NCBI RefSeq assembly: GCF_900105415.1
Contig: NZ_FNSM01000001.1
Location: forward strand, 2,518,501-2,582,500
DNA from: Streptomyces sp. TLI_105
Lineage (GTDB): Bacteria > Actinomycetota > Actinomycetes > Streptomycetales > Streptomycetaceae
Direction: 5' to 3'
DNA length: 64,000 nt
In this document: piece by piece, positions 53,904 through 62,269 of the stretch
Position numbering within the stretch: position 1 is the stretch's first letter
Layout: every line of letters begins with the position of its first letter
Notes under the pieces: model-generated
Seen by the model: only the letters and a program-made list of their open reading frames with translations
Database searches by the model: none
What the model was told of the DNA's origin: nothing
Position numbers and translations under genes: made by a program

Positions 53904-54839
53904 TCAGGTCCCGCTAGGGGTGACGCAGTGGCCGGGGCCGCTCGGGAGAACTCGCTTCTCGTCGTACAGGTCGGCCAGGGCGACCTTGGTCCCCTTGGCC
54001 GCCTGGGCCGCCTTCCACCGCCCCTCGGCCAGGAGCGGGTGCAGGAAGCCGTCCTTCGGCGCCGAGCAGTCGTGGTTGGCGACCTCGCTCGCGTAGGCGC
54101 CGAGCACGAGCTTCCCGCCCCGCGACGTGACCGTGAACTGGCGGCGCACGGCGATCCGCGCCACCTCGGGCAGGCCCGGGACCACCTCGTGGGCCACCCC
54201 GGTCGTCACCAGCGGATAGACGAAGGCGTAGTCGACGCGCACCACCAGCTCCCCCGCCGCCGAGACCCGGTAGGTCATCGCGCCCCGCGTCCGGACGCCG
54301 CTCTCGTCCAGGTACACCTCCTTCGGGTCGAAGCGGGTGACCATGTCCTTCCGTACGGCTTCATCGGCTCCGCGCGGGTCGAGCAGGGCGAGCGCCGCCG
54401 TGGGCTCGTCGCCGGCCAGGGTGTCCTCCGAGAGGTTGGTCTCGACGAGCAGGGTCTTCACGTCCTCGAGGACGGCGGTGATGTCCTTCGCGGTGAGTCC
54501 GCCGGACGGCATGGGCACGGGGACGTAGATCCCGTCGGCACCCTCCGCCCAGCCGGACGCGGGCGAGTTCCGGAACGGCATGTTGACCGAGTACGGCCAT
54601 TCCAGGGGCCAGACCTCCTCGTCGAGCACCCTCGCGCCGTACGGCTCGTACGGCGGCCGCTCCCCCGTCGAGTCGGCCAGCCAGAACCCGAACCCGCCGA
54701 GGAGCAGCACACCGGCACCCGCCCCGAGCGCGATCTTGAGGCGCCGCACCCTCCTGTCGCGCCGCAGCGCCTCCTCGCGGCCCGGATCGTTCGCCTGCGC
54801 GCGCAGCCGAGCGACGTAATCCGTGGGTTCCACCGACAT
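53904..54839 (-). CDS. Membrane-anchored extracytoplasmic protein, 311 aa
   Basis: The protein has a cytoplasmic N-terminus (with ADYVARLRAQ-like charge), a single membrane segment near residues 34-55 (IALGAGAGVLLLGGFGFWLA) and a C-terminal domain of about 250 residues with a Cys pair near the end (NHDCS, GHCVTPSGT). I do not recognise it. The ATG at 54839 follows a purine-rich GAGGGAACGGG. It is divergent from the small gene pair at 54998. Confidence 0.6.
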   Translation of the reverse strand: MSVEPTDYVARLRAQANDPGREEALRRDRRVRRLKIALGAGAGVLLLGGFGFWLADSTGERPPYEPYGARVLDEEVWPLEWPYSVNMPFRNSPASGWAEGADGIYVPVPMPSGGLTAKDITAVLEDVKTLLVETNLSEDTLAGDEPTAALALLDPRGADEAVRKDMVTRFDPKEVYLDESGVRTRGAMTYRVSAAGELVVRVDYAFVYPLVTTGVAHEVVPGLPEVARIAVRRQFTVTSRGGKLVLGAYASEVANHDCSAPKDGFLHPLLAEGRWKAAQAAKGTKVALADLYDEKRVLPSGPGHCVTPSGT

Positions 54840-54997
54840 TTCCCGTTCCCTCCCCTGCTCCGTCAGGGTCGACGGAGCGGAGCGGAGCCTTTCACATCGA
54901 TGCGCCGGTCTGCATCGCGGATTTCCCTTGCTGACCGGCGGGTTCGCGAGCATCCTGATCGCGACGCACGGCCACGACGGGCACGAGGGGGAGTCGT

Positions 54998-55543
54998 ATG
55001 GCCAGACGCAAGGTCATCAGGGTCGAGGTCAGCAAGCGGGTGCTCTGGATCGGCGCCTCGGCGTACCCCCTGCAGAACATCGCCCGGGCGACGACGGTCA
55101 GGTTCAAGCCCCAGCGGGCACGCGCCGTGGGGAACTTCGTGAAGTCCGTGCTGATCACGGGTCTGCTCCTGGTCGCCGCGCTCGCCGCCGCCCAGGCCGA
55201 CGAGCTGTCCGGCAGCGACCGGGAGCTGATCGTCCAGGGGGCGGAAGTCACCGCGGCCGTACTCGTGGCGGCCTTCCTCGCCCGGTTGGTCGTCGTCCTG
55301 TTCACGAGGACGTACTACGCGCTGGTCGTCGAGACCTCGGGAAACCCGCTCACGCTGCTGGCCGGTGTGGACCGCGACGAGGTGCACCAGCTCGTGCGCG
55401 ACATCATGCGGGCCATCGAGGACCCCGACTTCACCGGCTTCGTCAAGCAGATGGTCACCTACAACATCGGCAGCATGCGGGACTTCTACAACGCGTCCGG
55501 TGCGGGCAGCGTGGGGAGGATGGGCAGTGACCGGGAACGGTGA
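54998..55543 (+). CDS. DUF6232-like membrane protein with C-terminal MRDFYNASG motif
   Basis: The 181-residue protein has an N-terminal beta region (RRKVIRVEVSKRVLWIGASAYPLQNIARA), two membrane segments (about 50-67 and 86-103), and a C-terminal part recalling the Streptomyces DUF6232 family. Near residue 157 the tail carries IGSMRDFYNASGAGSVGR, closely matched at the N-terminus of the protein encoded by the next, overlapping gene. This sharing suggests the two proteins interact through the motif. Start ATG 54998 follows GAGGGGGAG. Confidence 0.6.
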   Translation: MARRKVIRVEVSKRVLWIGASAYPLQNIARATTVRFKPQRARAVGNFVKSVLITGLLLVAALAAAQADELSGSDRELIVQGAEVTAAVLVAAFLARLVVVLFTRTYYALVVETSGNPLTLLAGVDRDEVHQLVRDIMRAIEDPDFTGFVKQMVTYNIGSMRDFYNASGAGSVGRMGSDRER

Positions 55544-55585
55544 ATTCCACATCGGCAACATGCGCGACTTCTACAACGCCTCCGG
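55466..55585 (+). repeat. Duplicated 35-bp segment coding for IGxMRDFYNASG
   Basis: Bases 55466-55500 and 55551-55585 are identical at 32 of 35 positions, and encode IGSMRDFYNASG and IGNMRDFYNASG. The first copy ends the first gene, the second begins the next gene; only 50 bases lie between copies. Confidence 0.85.
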
Positions 55586-55871
55586 GGACGGGGCGGTCGG
55601 CCGGATCGAGTACCACCAGCAGGGCGCGGACCCGCAGGCCGTGTACGAGGCCGTGATCCGTGCGATCGAGACCCTCCGGGGCCAGGTGTCCGTCGAGGAC
55701 CGCGCGGTCCTCGACGCGTCCCTGGAGACCATCCGCCAGGGCGACGACGCGCCGCCCGGCGCCTTCCGCCGGGCGCTCGGCACCGCCGCCGGAGTCGCCG
55801 CGCTCGTCGGCGAGATCGGCGCCCCGGTGGCGGAGGCGGTCCGCCAGATGCTCGCGCTGCTCGCCGGCTAG
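55527..55871 (+). CDS. Small protein with N-terminal MRDFYNASG motif, partner of the preceding gene
   Basis: The 114-residue protein starts at GTG 55527, with GGGAGGA 7 bases upstream, inside the end of the previous gene (17-base overlap). Residues 7-24 read FHIGNMRDFYNASGDGAV; the rest is a helical segment (VYEAVIRAIETLRGQ; GAPVAEAVRQMLALLAG) that may be a DUF5955-like bundle. No signal peptide. It probably acts together with the membrane partner. Function is unknown. Confidence 0.55.
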   Translation: MTGNGEFHIGNMRDFYNASGDGAVGRIEYHQQGADPQAVYEAVIRAIETLRGQVSVEDRAVLDASLETIRQGDDAPPGAFRRALGTAAGVAALVGEIGAPVAEAVRQMLALLAG

Positions 55872-55895
55872 GGGATTGCGGACACCCCCTGGGGG

Positions 55896-56894
55896 TCAGG
55901 CGCAGAGGCGGACGTTGCGGCCTTCGAGGAGCGCGCGGCCCAGCTTGGTGATCGTGTGCAGCGTCGCGTTGCGGTGGCGGTGGCTGGAGACCAGCGCCGC
56001 CTCCCGCAGGGCCGTGATGTGGCGACTGGCGTTGGGGGGAGTGGTGCCCGCACGGCGGGCGAGCTCGCCCGTCGTCGCGATGCCGTCCGCGAGCGCGGAC
56101 AGCAGGACGGCCCGCGTCGGGCCGATCAGCGCCGCGAGCGACCGCCCGTCCACCGGCCCCGCCTCCGGCGTGGCCCACTGGGGCTCGTGTTCGATCGGGT
56201 GGACGAGGACCGGGGGCAGAGTCGGATCGGCGAACGTCGTCGGGGCGTAGCGGCAGAAGAACGACGGCTGGAGCAGCAGGCCGCGGCCGCGGAGGTGGAG
56301 GTCCTGCTCGACGGGGAAGGCGAGCCGGAGCACCGGATACTCCCACCGCGCCGACGGGTGGATCGTGCTGAGGACCGCGTCCCAGCCGCCCTCCGCGAGC
56401 ACCGCCGAGCGGCGCGCCCGGTCGCGGCTCACCTGCGCCCAGATCCGCTCCCAGAACGGACCGAGCACGGTGTCGACGTACGCGTGCACCGCGTCGGCCA
56501 GCCTGCCCACCGCCGCGGAGTCCCCCGCCAGCAGCTCACGCCGGCAGGCCGCCGGCAGCCGCCGCCTCGGATTCTGGATGCCGAACTCCCGTAAGTCCTT
56601 CGCCACCTGACGCAGGGGGGTGGATCGCAGCACCTCCAGACGGTCGGCGAGACCCCCGCCGGTCACCGGAGTCAGGAAGTCCGGCGAGTACCCGACGGGC
56701 GGCGCGAGTGCCGTCAACAGCCGGGTGGTCGCGGGCACCTTGGGCAGCGACTCGCGCAGCCACGGCCCCAGGAGCACGCCCGAGTCCCGTCTTCGCAGCC
56801 GGTGCAGGCTCATCAGCATCTCCCACATCGGGTCGGGTCCCGTCGCGATCCGGATCCGGGCGAGGTCTTCCCCCGTGAAGTGAATTCGCAGCAC
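55896..56894 (-). CDS. ArsR-type winged-helix regulator with DUF5937-like N-terminus
   Basis: The 332-residue protein has a large N-terminal ligand-type domain (LRIHFTGEDLARIRIA at the start, a DUF5937-like signature) and a C-terminal ArsR winged helix (TTGELARRAGTTPPNASRHITALREAALV). It likely represses a neighbouring gene when its ligand is absent; the ligand is unknown. GTG 56894 is favoured by GGGAGGGG about 6 bases away over the longer frame. It ends 24 bases after the gene pair at 55871, convergent. Confidence 0.8.
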   Translation of the reverse strand: MLRIHFTGEDLARIRIATGPDPMWEMLMSLHRLRRRDSGVLLGPWLRESLPKVPATTRLLTALAPPVGYSPDFLTPVTGGGLADRLEVLRSTPLRQVAKDLREFGIQNPRRRLPAACRRELLAGDSAAVGRLADAVHAYVDTVLGPFWERIWAQVSRDRARRSAVLAEGGWDAVLSTIHPSARWEYPVLRLAFPVEQDLHLRGRGLLLQPSFFCRYAPTTFADPTLPPVLVHPIEHEPQWATPEAGPVDGRSLAALIGPTRAVLLSALADGIATTGELARRAGTTPPNASRHITALREAALVSSHRHRNATLHTITKLGRALLEGRNVRLCA

Positions 56895-57024
56895 CTCAGC
56901 CCCTCCCACCACGGCAATTGCGTTCCAGCGCACAGACGTTCACGGAACTCCCCCCGTACTCGCAGACTTTGAGCCGTCCGGTTCTCGAACAACACAGCTC
57001 TCCAACAGGACGGTGGATCGTAAA

Positions 57025-57945
57025 ATGCCTGAGCCCCTGACGAAGAGGCGTTGCGGCGGGCGTGGCGTGTCGCGCGGGCTCGTGCGCGCACTCGCCGCCG
57101 GGATGGTTCTCGCCGTATCCGCCGGATGTTCGGGTACGGGTACAGGTACGGCCACGGGCCGGACGCCGGCGCCGGTCGTGGACCCCGCCGAGCTGACCGC
57201 CCTGCACCGGCTGCCGCCCGTCACGGGCATGCTCTTCACCTCGCAGCTGCGCGCCGCCCGGGCGCAGCAGAAGATCGCCGTCGCCTGCATGGCCGAGCGG
57301 GGCTACCGGTACGACCCCGCTCCCCCGTCCGAGAGCGCCGACGAGCGCCCGCAGCCCTTCGGCCTGGAGTCCGCGGCTCCGCGGCGCGCGACCCCTTCGG
57401 CACCCCCCGAGACGCCGCCCAAGCCCGGCAGCCCGGAGAGCACCGACGCGTACGCACGGGCGCTCTTCGGTGCCGAGGCCGAGCGGGTCACCGCCAGGGG
57501 CGCGCGGCTGAGCGTCTCCCGGCCGGGCGAGGGCTGCCTCGCCGAGGCGGAGACGCGGCTGCTCGGCGACGGCCGGATGCGCTGGCTCCAGGTGCGGATC
57601 CTGCTCTTCGAAGCGCAGGAGGAGACGCGCCGGGACGTGGAGAAGGACGCGGAGTTCCGCACGGCGACGACTCGCTGGCGGGAGTGCATGGACCGGGCCA
57701 GGGTCAAGGCCGAGGATCCCGTGCGGGTACAGCGGTCGCTGCGCTCGGAGGCGGACCGGCGGAGCAGTCCCGTCGCCGCGGCGGACCTGCGCTGCAAGGC
57801 GGAGACCGGGTATCTGACCACGGCGTACCACCGGCTGGCCGCCGTCCAGCAGCGCTGGCTGGACGAGCACCCCGACGTCGGCCGGGACTTCGAAAAGCTG
57901 TCGGTCCGCCAGAGCAGGGCGGCCGGCGGGGTGCTGGGCGGCTGA
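57025..57945 (+). CDS. Lipoprotein, 306 aa, unknown function
   Basis: The protein has an N-terminal signal (RALAAGMVLAVSAGC) with lipobox Cys followed by Ser-Gly-Thr-rich linker, so it should be lipid-anchored. A Pro-rich middle precedes a helical C-terminal domain with conserved-looking Cys (EGCLAEAE, ECMDRAR, DLRCKAE). I do not recognise the family. GTG 57013 is a second possible start. It is divergent from the ArsR-type regulator 130 bases away. Confidence 0.65.
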   Translation: MPEPLTKRRCGGRGVSRGLVRALAAGMVLAVSAGCSGTGTGTATGRTPAPVVDPAELTALHRLPPVTGMLFTSQLRAARAQQKIAVACMAERGYRYDPAPPSESADERPQPFGLESAAPRRATPSAPPETPPKPGSPESTDAYARALFGAEAERVTARGARLSVSRPGEGCLAEAETRLLGDGRMRWLQVRILLFEAQEETRRDVEKDAEFRTATTRWRECMDRARVKAEDPVRVQRSLRSEADRRSSPVAAADLRCKAETGYLTTAYHRLAAVQQRWLDEHPDVGRDFEKLSVRQSRAAGGVLGG

Positions 57946-58023
57946 TCCCGTCCACGGCCACCACCACAGTCTTCCGCTCCCGATCCCAGGAGCGGATGTT
58001 TCCCACACGAAAGAGAGATTGAC

Positions 58024-58482
58024 ATGCCCATGCCGCAGATGAAGTCCGGACTCCGCCGGAAGTTCGCCGCCGTGGCCGGCGCGACCGCGCTCCTCGTGGG
58101 CGGCGGCATCGCGACCGCGTCGACCGCGTCGGCCGGCCCCAGCTGCCCCTCGGGCTACCACTGCCTCTTCGAGGGCAGCATCGGGTCCTCCGTGCACAAC
58201 TACTTCAACAGCGACCGGAACTTCACCGACGACGTGTTCTCCAGCGGGCACGGCGTGAACGACAACTCGTGGTCGGCCAGCAACTCCAGCACCGGCGGCT
58301 ACGAGAGTCACTACTACTACGACGCCGACTACCAGGGCGATCTCGTCTTCTGCGTCAACCCGGGCAGCTACGTGACCCACGACCGGCTGACGGACGACTT
58401 CGTGGACGGCAACCACAACGGCCAGCGCGACGAGGCCAGCTCCCTGCAGCTGCTGCCGACGACGTCGATCTCCTGCTTCTGA
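58024..58482 (+). CDS. Secreted peptidase-inhibitor family I36-like protein (beta/gamma-crystallin fold)
   Basis: The 152-residue protein has a Sec signal (about 10-37, ending ASA) and a mature part with PSCPSGYHCLFEGSIG, NYFNSDRNFTDD and a final SISCF. This spacing of Cys, Tyr and Gly matches I36 metalloprotease inhibitors such as SMPI, which have a crystallin-like fold. Extracellular inhibition of a metalloprotease is possible. ATG 58024 follows GAAAGAGAG. It ends before a strong hairpin shared with gatB. Confidence 0.72.
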   Translation: MPMPQMKSGLRRKFAAVAGATALLVGGGIATASTASAGPSCPSGYHCLFEGSIGSSVHNYFNSDRNFTDDVFSSGHGVNDNSWSASNSSTGGYESHYYYDADYQGDLVFCVNPGSYVTHDRLTDDFVDGNHNGQRDEASSLQLLPTTSISCF

Positions 58483-58527
58483 TCCACACACCCGCACCAC
58501 GGGCCCGCACCACGGCCCCGCACGAAA

Positions 58528-58563
58528 GGCGGCCCCGCACCGGATTTCCGGTGCGGGGCCGCC
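58528..58563. terminator. Perfect 16-bp hairpin terminator
   Basis: GGCGGCCCCGCACCGG (58528-58543) pairs perfectly with 58548-58563 around the loop ATTT, between the convergent I36-like and gatB genes. Confidence 0.9.
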
Positions 58564-58604
58564 CCCTTGAGCCGTACGAGAACTCGACCCGTACGAGAAC
58601 GGGC

Positions 58605-60116
58605 TCAGCCCTCGCTGACGCCCAGCTTCTCCAGGATCAGGTCCTTGACCTTCGCCGCGTCGGCCTGGCCACGGGTGGCCTTCATGACCGCGCCGACCAG
58701 GGCGCCGACCGCGGCGACCTTGCCGCCGCGGATCTTGTCGGCGATGGCCGCGTTGCCCGCGATGGCCTCGTCGACCGCCGTGCCGAGCGCGCCGTCGTCG
58801 GAGACGACCTTCAGACCGCGCTTCTCGACGACCTCGTCCGGGGTGCCCTCGCCGGCGAGGACGCCCTCGATGACCTGACGGGCCAGCTTGTCGTTCAGGT
58901 CACCGGCCGCGACCAGGGCGGAGACCCGGGCCACGTCGGACGGCGTGATGGGCAGCTCCTCCAGGGAGACGCCCTTCTCGTTGGCGTTGCGGGCGAGCTC
59001 GCCCATCCACCACTTGCGGGCCGAGGCCGCGTCCGCGCCCGCCTCGGTCGTGGCGACGATCGCGTCGACCGCGCCGGCGTTGAGGATGGCCTGCATCTCC
59101 ACCTCGGAGACGCCCCACTCCTCGCGGAGCCGGTTGCGGCGCACGCGCGGCAGCTCGGGCAGGCCCTTCCGCAGCTCCTCGACCCACTCACGGGCCGGGG
59201 CGACGGGGACGAGGTCGGGCTCCGGGAAGTACCGGTAGTCCTCGGCGTTGTCCTTGATGCGGCCGGAGGTGGTGGTGCCGTCGTCCTCGTGGAAGTGACG
59301 GGTCTCCTGCACGATCGTCCCGCCGGAGGAGAGGACGGCCGCGTGCCGCTGGATCTCGAAGCGCGCCGCGCGCTCCACCGAACGGAGCGAGTTGACGTTC
59401 TTCGTCTCCGAGCGGGTGCCGAAGGCCTTGGTGCCGTTCCGGCGCAGCGACAGGTTCACGTCGCAGCGCATCTGGCCCTTGTCCATGCGCGCCTCGGAGA
59501 CGCCCAGGGCACGGATCAGCTCGCGCAGCTCGGCGACGTACGCCTTGGCGACCTCGGGGGCCCGCTCGCCCGCGCCCTCGATCGGCTTGGTGACGATCTC
59601 GATGAGCGGGATGCCGGCCCGGTTGTAGTCGAGCAGCGAGTGGGAGGCGCCGTGGATGCGGCCGGTCGCACCACCGATGTGGGTGGACTTGCCGGTGTCC
59701 TCCTCCATGTGGGCGCGCTCGATCTCCACGCGGAAGACCTCGCCGTCCTCCAGCTGGACGTCCAGGTAGCCGTTGAAGGCGATCGGCTCGTCGTACTGGG
59801 AGGTCTGGAAGTTCTTCGGCATGTCCGGATAGAAGTAGTTCTTCCGGGCGAAGCGGCACCACTCGGCGATCTCGCAGTTCAGCGCGAGACCGATCTTGAT
59901 CGCGGACTCGACGCCGATCGCGTTGACCACCGGCAGGGAGCCGGGCAGGCCGAGGCAGGTCGGGCAGGTCTGCGAGTTGGGCTCCGCGCCCAGCTCGGTC
60001 GAGCAGCCGCAGAACATCTTCGTCTTGGTGCCGAGCTCGACATGGACCTCCAGGCCCATGACGGGGTCGTACTCGGCGAGCGCCGCTTCGTACGACAGCA
60101 GTTCAGTGACGGTCAC
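58605..60116 (-). CDS. gatB: Asp-tRNA(Asn)/Glu-tRNA(Gln) amidotransferase subunit B
   Basis: The 503-residue protein has the GatB catalytic core with [21 protein letters not shown] and [12 protein letters not shown] carrying the zinc cysteines, plus GKSTHIGG and [13 protein letters not shown], and a C-terminal YqeY-like tail. It binds mischarged tRNA and uses ammonia released by GatA. The GTG at 60116 is 16 bases after the stop of the 80-codon gene in the gatC-gatA operon. Confidence 0.95.
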   Translation of the reverse strand: MTVTELLSYEAALAEYDPVMGLEVHVELGTKTKMFCGCSTELGAEPNSQTCPTCLGLPGSLPVVNAIGVESAIKIGLALNCEIAEWCRFARKNYFYPDMPKNFQTSQYDEPIAFNGYLDVQLEDGEVFRVEIERAHMEEDTGKSTHIGGATGRIHGASHSLLDYNRAGIPLIEIVTKPIEGAGERAPEVAKAYVAELRELIRALGVSEARMDKGQMRCDVNLSLRRNGTKAFGTRSETKNVNSLRSVERAARFEIQRHAAVLSSGGTIVQETRHFHEDDGTTTSGRIKDNAEDYRYFPEPDLVPVAPAREWVEELRKGLPELPRVRRNRLREEWGVSEVEMQAILNAGAVDAIVATTEAGADAASARKWWMGELARNANEKGVSLEELPITPSDVARVSALVAAGDLNDKLARQVIEGVLAGEGTPDEVVEKRGLKVVSDDGALGTAVDEAIAGNAAIADKIRGGKVAAVGALVGAVMKATRGQADAAKVKDLILEKLGVSEG

Positions 60117-60132
60117 GGTGAGACTTTCCCTC

Positions 60133-60375
60133 TCAGCCCAGCAGGACGTCGTCGTCGCCCAGGCGCTTCAGCTCCCGGTAGAGGATCGCCAGGCCGGTAA
60201 CGATGGCGGCGGCGGACACGGCGGCGTCGATCAGCCGCAGGGTGTCGTTGTCGTTGCGGGCCAGCTTGGCCTGCTTCGCGACGCTGACCGCGCCGAACGC
60301 GGTCGTCGCCAGCGAGACGTAGACGCCGGTCTTGGACTTCTTGAAGTTCTTGGCCTTCTTTGCCATGGCACTCAC
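60133..60375 (-). CDS. Small membrane-associated protein inside the gat operon, 80 aa
   Basis: The 80-residue product has a basic N-terminus ([14 protein letters not shown]) and one hydrophobic helix ([19 protein letters not shown], about 50-68). GTG 60375 was chosen because it overlaps the gatA stop (GTGA) and has GAGGAGG 10 bases upstream; ATG 60366 is an alternative. Function unknown; position between gatA and gatB implies co-expression with amidotransferase. Confidence 0.7.
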   Translation of the reverse strand: MSAMAKKAKNFKKSKTGVYVSLATTAFGAVSVAKQAKLARNDNDTLRLIDAAVSAAAIVTGLAILYRELKRLGDDDVLLG

Positions 60376-61871
60376 AGCGACGGAGCCTCCTCAAGCAGCG
60401 GGTGTCCCCACTTTTCCACGAAGGCGGCCTCGACGGCGGCGCCGACCTTGTAGAGCCGGTCGTCCTTCATGGCGGGGGCGATGATCTGCAGGCCGACCGG
60501 CAGACCGTCCTCGGGCGCGAGGCCGCAGGGCAGCGACATGGCGGCGTTGCCGGCCAGGTTGGTCGGGATGGTGCACAGGTCCGCGAGGTACATCGCCATC
60601 GGGTCGTCGGCGCGCTCGCCGATCGGGAAGGCGGTGGTGGGGGTCGTCGGGGAGACGATGACGTCCACCTCCTCGAAGGCCTTCTCGAACTCGCGGGTGA
60701 TGAGGGTGCGGACCTTCTGCGCCGAGCCGTAGTACGCGTCGTAGTAGCCGGAGCTCAGCGCGTACGTACCGAGGATGATGCGGCGCTTGACCTCGTCGCC
60801 GAAGCCGGCCTCACGGGTGAGGGCGGTGACGTCCTCGGCGGACCGCGTGCCGTCGTCGCCGACCCGCAGGCCGTAGCGCATGGCGTCGAAGCGCGCCAGG
60901 TTCGAGGAGCACTCGGACGGCGCGATCAGGTAGTACGCCGAAAGGGCGAGGTCGAAGGTCGGGCAGTCCAGCTCGACGATCTCGGCGCCCAGCGACTTCA
61001 GCAGCTCGACGGACTCGTCGAAGCGCTGCACGACGCCGGCCTGGTAGCCCTCGCCGCGGAACTGCTTGACGACGCCGACGCGCATGCCCGCCACCGAGCC
61101 GTTGCGCGCGGCCTCGACGACCGGCGGGACCGGGGCGTCGATGGAGGTCGAGTCGAGCGGGTCGTGCCCGGCGATCGCCTCGTGCAGGAGGGCCGCGTCC
61201 AGGACCGTGCGGGCACAGGGGCCGCCCTGGTCCAGGGAGGACGAGAAGGCCACCATGCCGAAGCGGGAGACGCCGCCGTAGGTCGGCTTGACGCCGACGG
61301 TGCCGGTGACGGCGGCGGGCTGGCGGATGGAGCCGCCGGTGTCCGTGCCGATGGCGAGCGGGGCCTCGTACGCGGCGAGGGCGGCCGAGGAGCCGCCGCC
61401 GGAGCCGCCGGGGATCCGGGTCAGGTCCCAGGGGTTGCCGGTCGGGCCGTAGGCGCTGTTCTCCGTGGAGGAGCCCATCGCGAACTCGTCCATGTTGGTC
61501 TTGCCGAGGATGACGACGTCGGCGGCCTTCAGGTTCTTGACCAGGGTCGCGTCGTACGGCGGGATCCAGCCCTCCAGGATCTTCGAGCCCACGGTCGTCG
61601 GCATGCCGACGGTGGTGAAGATGTCCTTGAGCGCGAGCGGCACACCGGCGAGCGGGCCGAGCTTCTCGCCCCGGGCGCGCTTCTCGTCGACGGCACGGGC
61701 CTGGGCGAGGGCGCCCTCGCGGTCGACGTGCAGGAAGGCGTGGACCTTCTCGTCGACGGCCTCGATGCGGGCGAGGTGGGCCTCGGTGACCTCGACGGCG
61801 GTCAGCTCGCCGGCGGCGATCTTCCCGGCGATCTCGGCCGCGGTGAGCTTGATGATGGTGTTGTCCGTCAT
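60372..61871 (-). CDS. gatA: Asp-tRNA(Asn)/Glu-tRNA(Gln) amidotransferase subunit A
   Basis: The 499-residue amidase has the catalytic Lys in LALKDIF, the cis-Ser site in [11 protein letters not shown] and the nucleophile Ser in [12 protein letters not shown]. It frees ammonia from glutamine for transamidation. Its stop overlaps the next gene's GTG (GTGA). The start lies 6 bases after the gatC stop, with GGAGGA inside gatC. Confidence 0.95.
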   Translation of the reverse strand: MTDNTIIKLTAAEIAGKIAAGELTAVEVTEAHLARIEAVDEKVHAFLHVDREGALAQARAVDEKRARGEKLGPLAGVPLALKDIFTTVGMPTTVGSKILEGWIPPYDATLVKNLKAADVVILGKTNMDEFAMGSSTENSAYGPTGNPWDLTRIPGGSGGGSSAALAAYEAPLAIGTDTGGSIRQPAAVTGTVGVKPTYGGVSRFGMVAFSSSLDQGGPCARTVLDAALLHEAIAGHDPLDSTSIDAPVPPVVEAARNGSVAGMRVGVVKQFRGEGYQAGVVQRFDESVELLKSLGAEIVELDCPTFDLALSAYYLIAPSECSSNLARFDAMRYGLRVGDDGTRSAEDVTALTREAGFGDEVKRRIILGTYALSSGYYDAYYGSAQKVRTLITREFEKAFEEVDVIVSPTTPTTAFPIGERADDPMAMYLADLCTIPTNLAGNAAMSLPCGLAPEDGLPVGLQIIAPAMKDDRLYKVGAAVEAAFVEKWGHPLLEEAPSL

Positions 61872-61877
61872 GACTTC

Positions 61878-62174
61878 TTAGTCCTCCCCCAGGATCTGCG
61901 GCACCTTGAAACGCTGCTGCTCCTGGGCCGGGGCGCCGGAGAGCGCCTGCTCGGGGGTGAGCGACGGACGGACCTCGTCCGCGCGCATGACATTGGTCAG
62001 CGGCAGCGGGTGGGAGGTCGGCGGTACGTCTTGGTCGGCGACCTCGGAGACGCGGGCGACCGCGCCGATGATGTCGTCGAGCTGACCGGCGAAGTGATCG
62101 AGTTCTTCGCCCTTCAGCTCCAGACGCGCCAGCCGTGCGAGGTGGGCGACCTCCTCGCGCGTGATGCCAGGCAT
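61878..62174 (-). CDS. gatC: Asp-tRNA(Asn)/Glu-tRNA(Gln) amidotransferase subunit C
   Basis: The 98-residue protein begins [20 protein letters not shown] and has [22 protein letters not shown], the GatC wrap-around signature. It stabilises GatA in the complex. ATG 62174 follows GAGGA at 7 bases. It heads the gatC-gatA-80 aa-gatB operon. Confidence 0.93.
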   Translation of the reverse strand: MPGITREEVAHLARLARLELKGEELDHFAGQLDDIIGAVARVSEVADQDVPPTSHPLPLTNVMRADEVRPSLTPEQALSGAPAQEQQRFKVPQILGED

Positions 62175-62250
62175 GCGGATCCTCACGGGGTGAGTTAGAT
62201 GGTGTTGGCCCAATCCTATGGGGCCGGTGCCGCTGCCCGTGAAACGGTTT

Positions 62251-62265
62251 GCCCCCGGAGGGGGC
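62251..62265 (-). terminator. Short hairpin after the rmdB-like gene
   Basis: GCCCCC (62251-62256) and GGGGGC (62260-62265) form a 6-bp stem with a 3-base loop just after the stop of the GGDEF-EAL gene. Confidence 0.4.
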
Positions 62266-62269
62266 GGGC

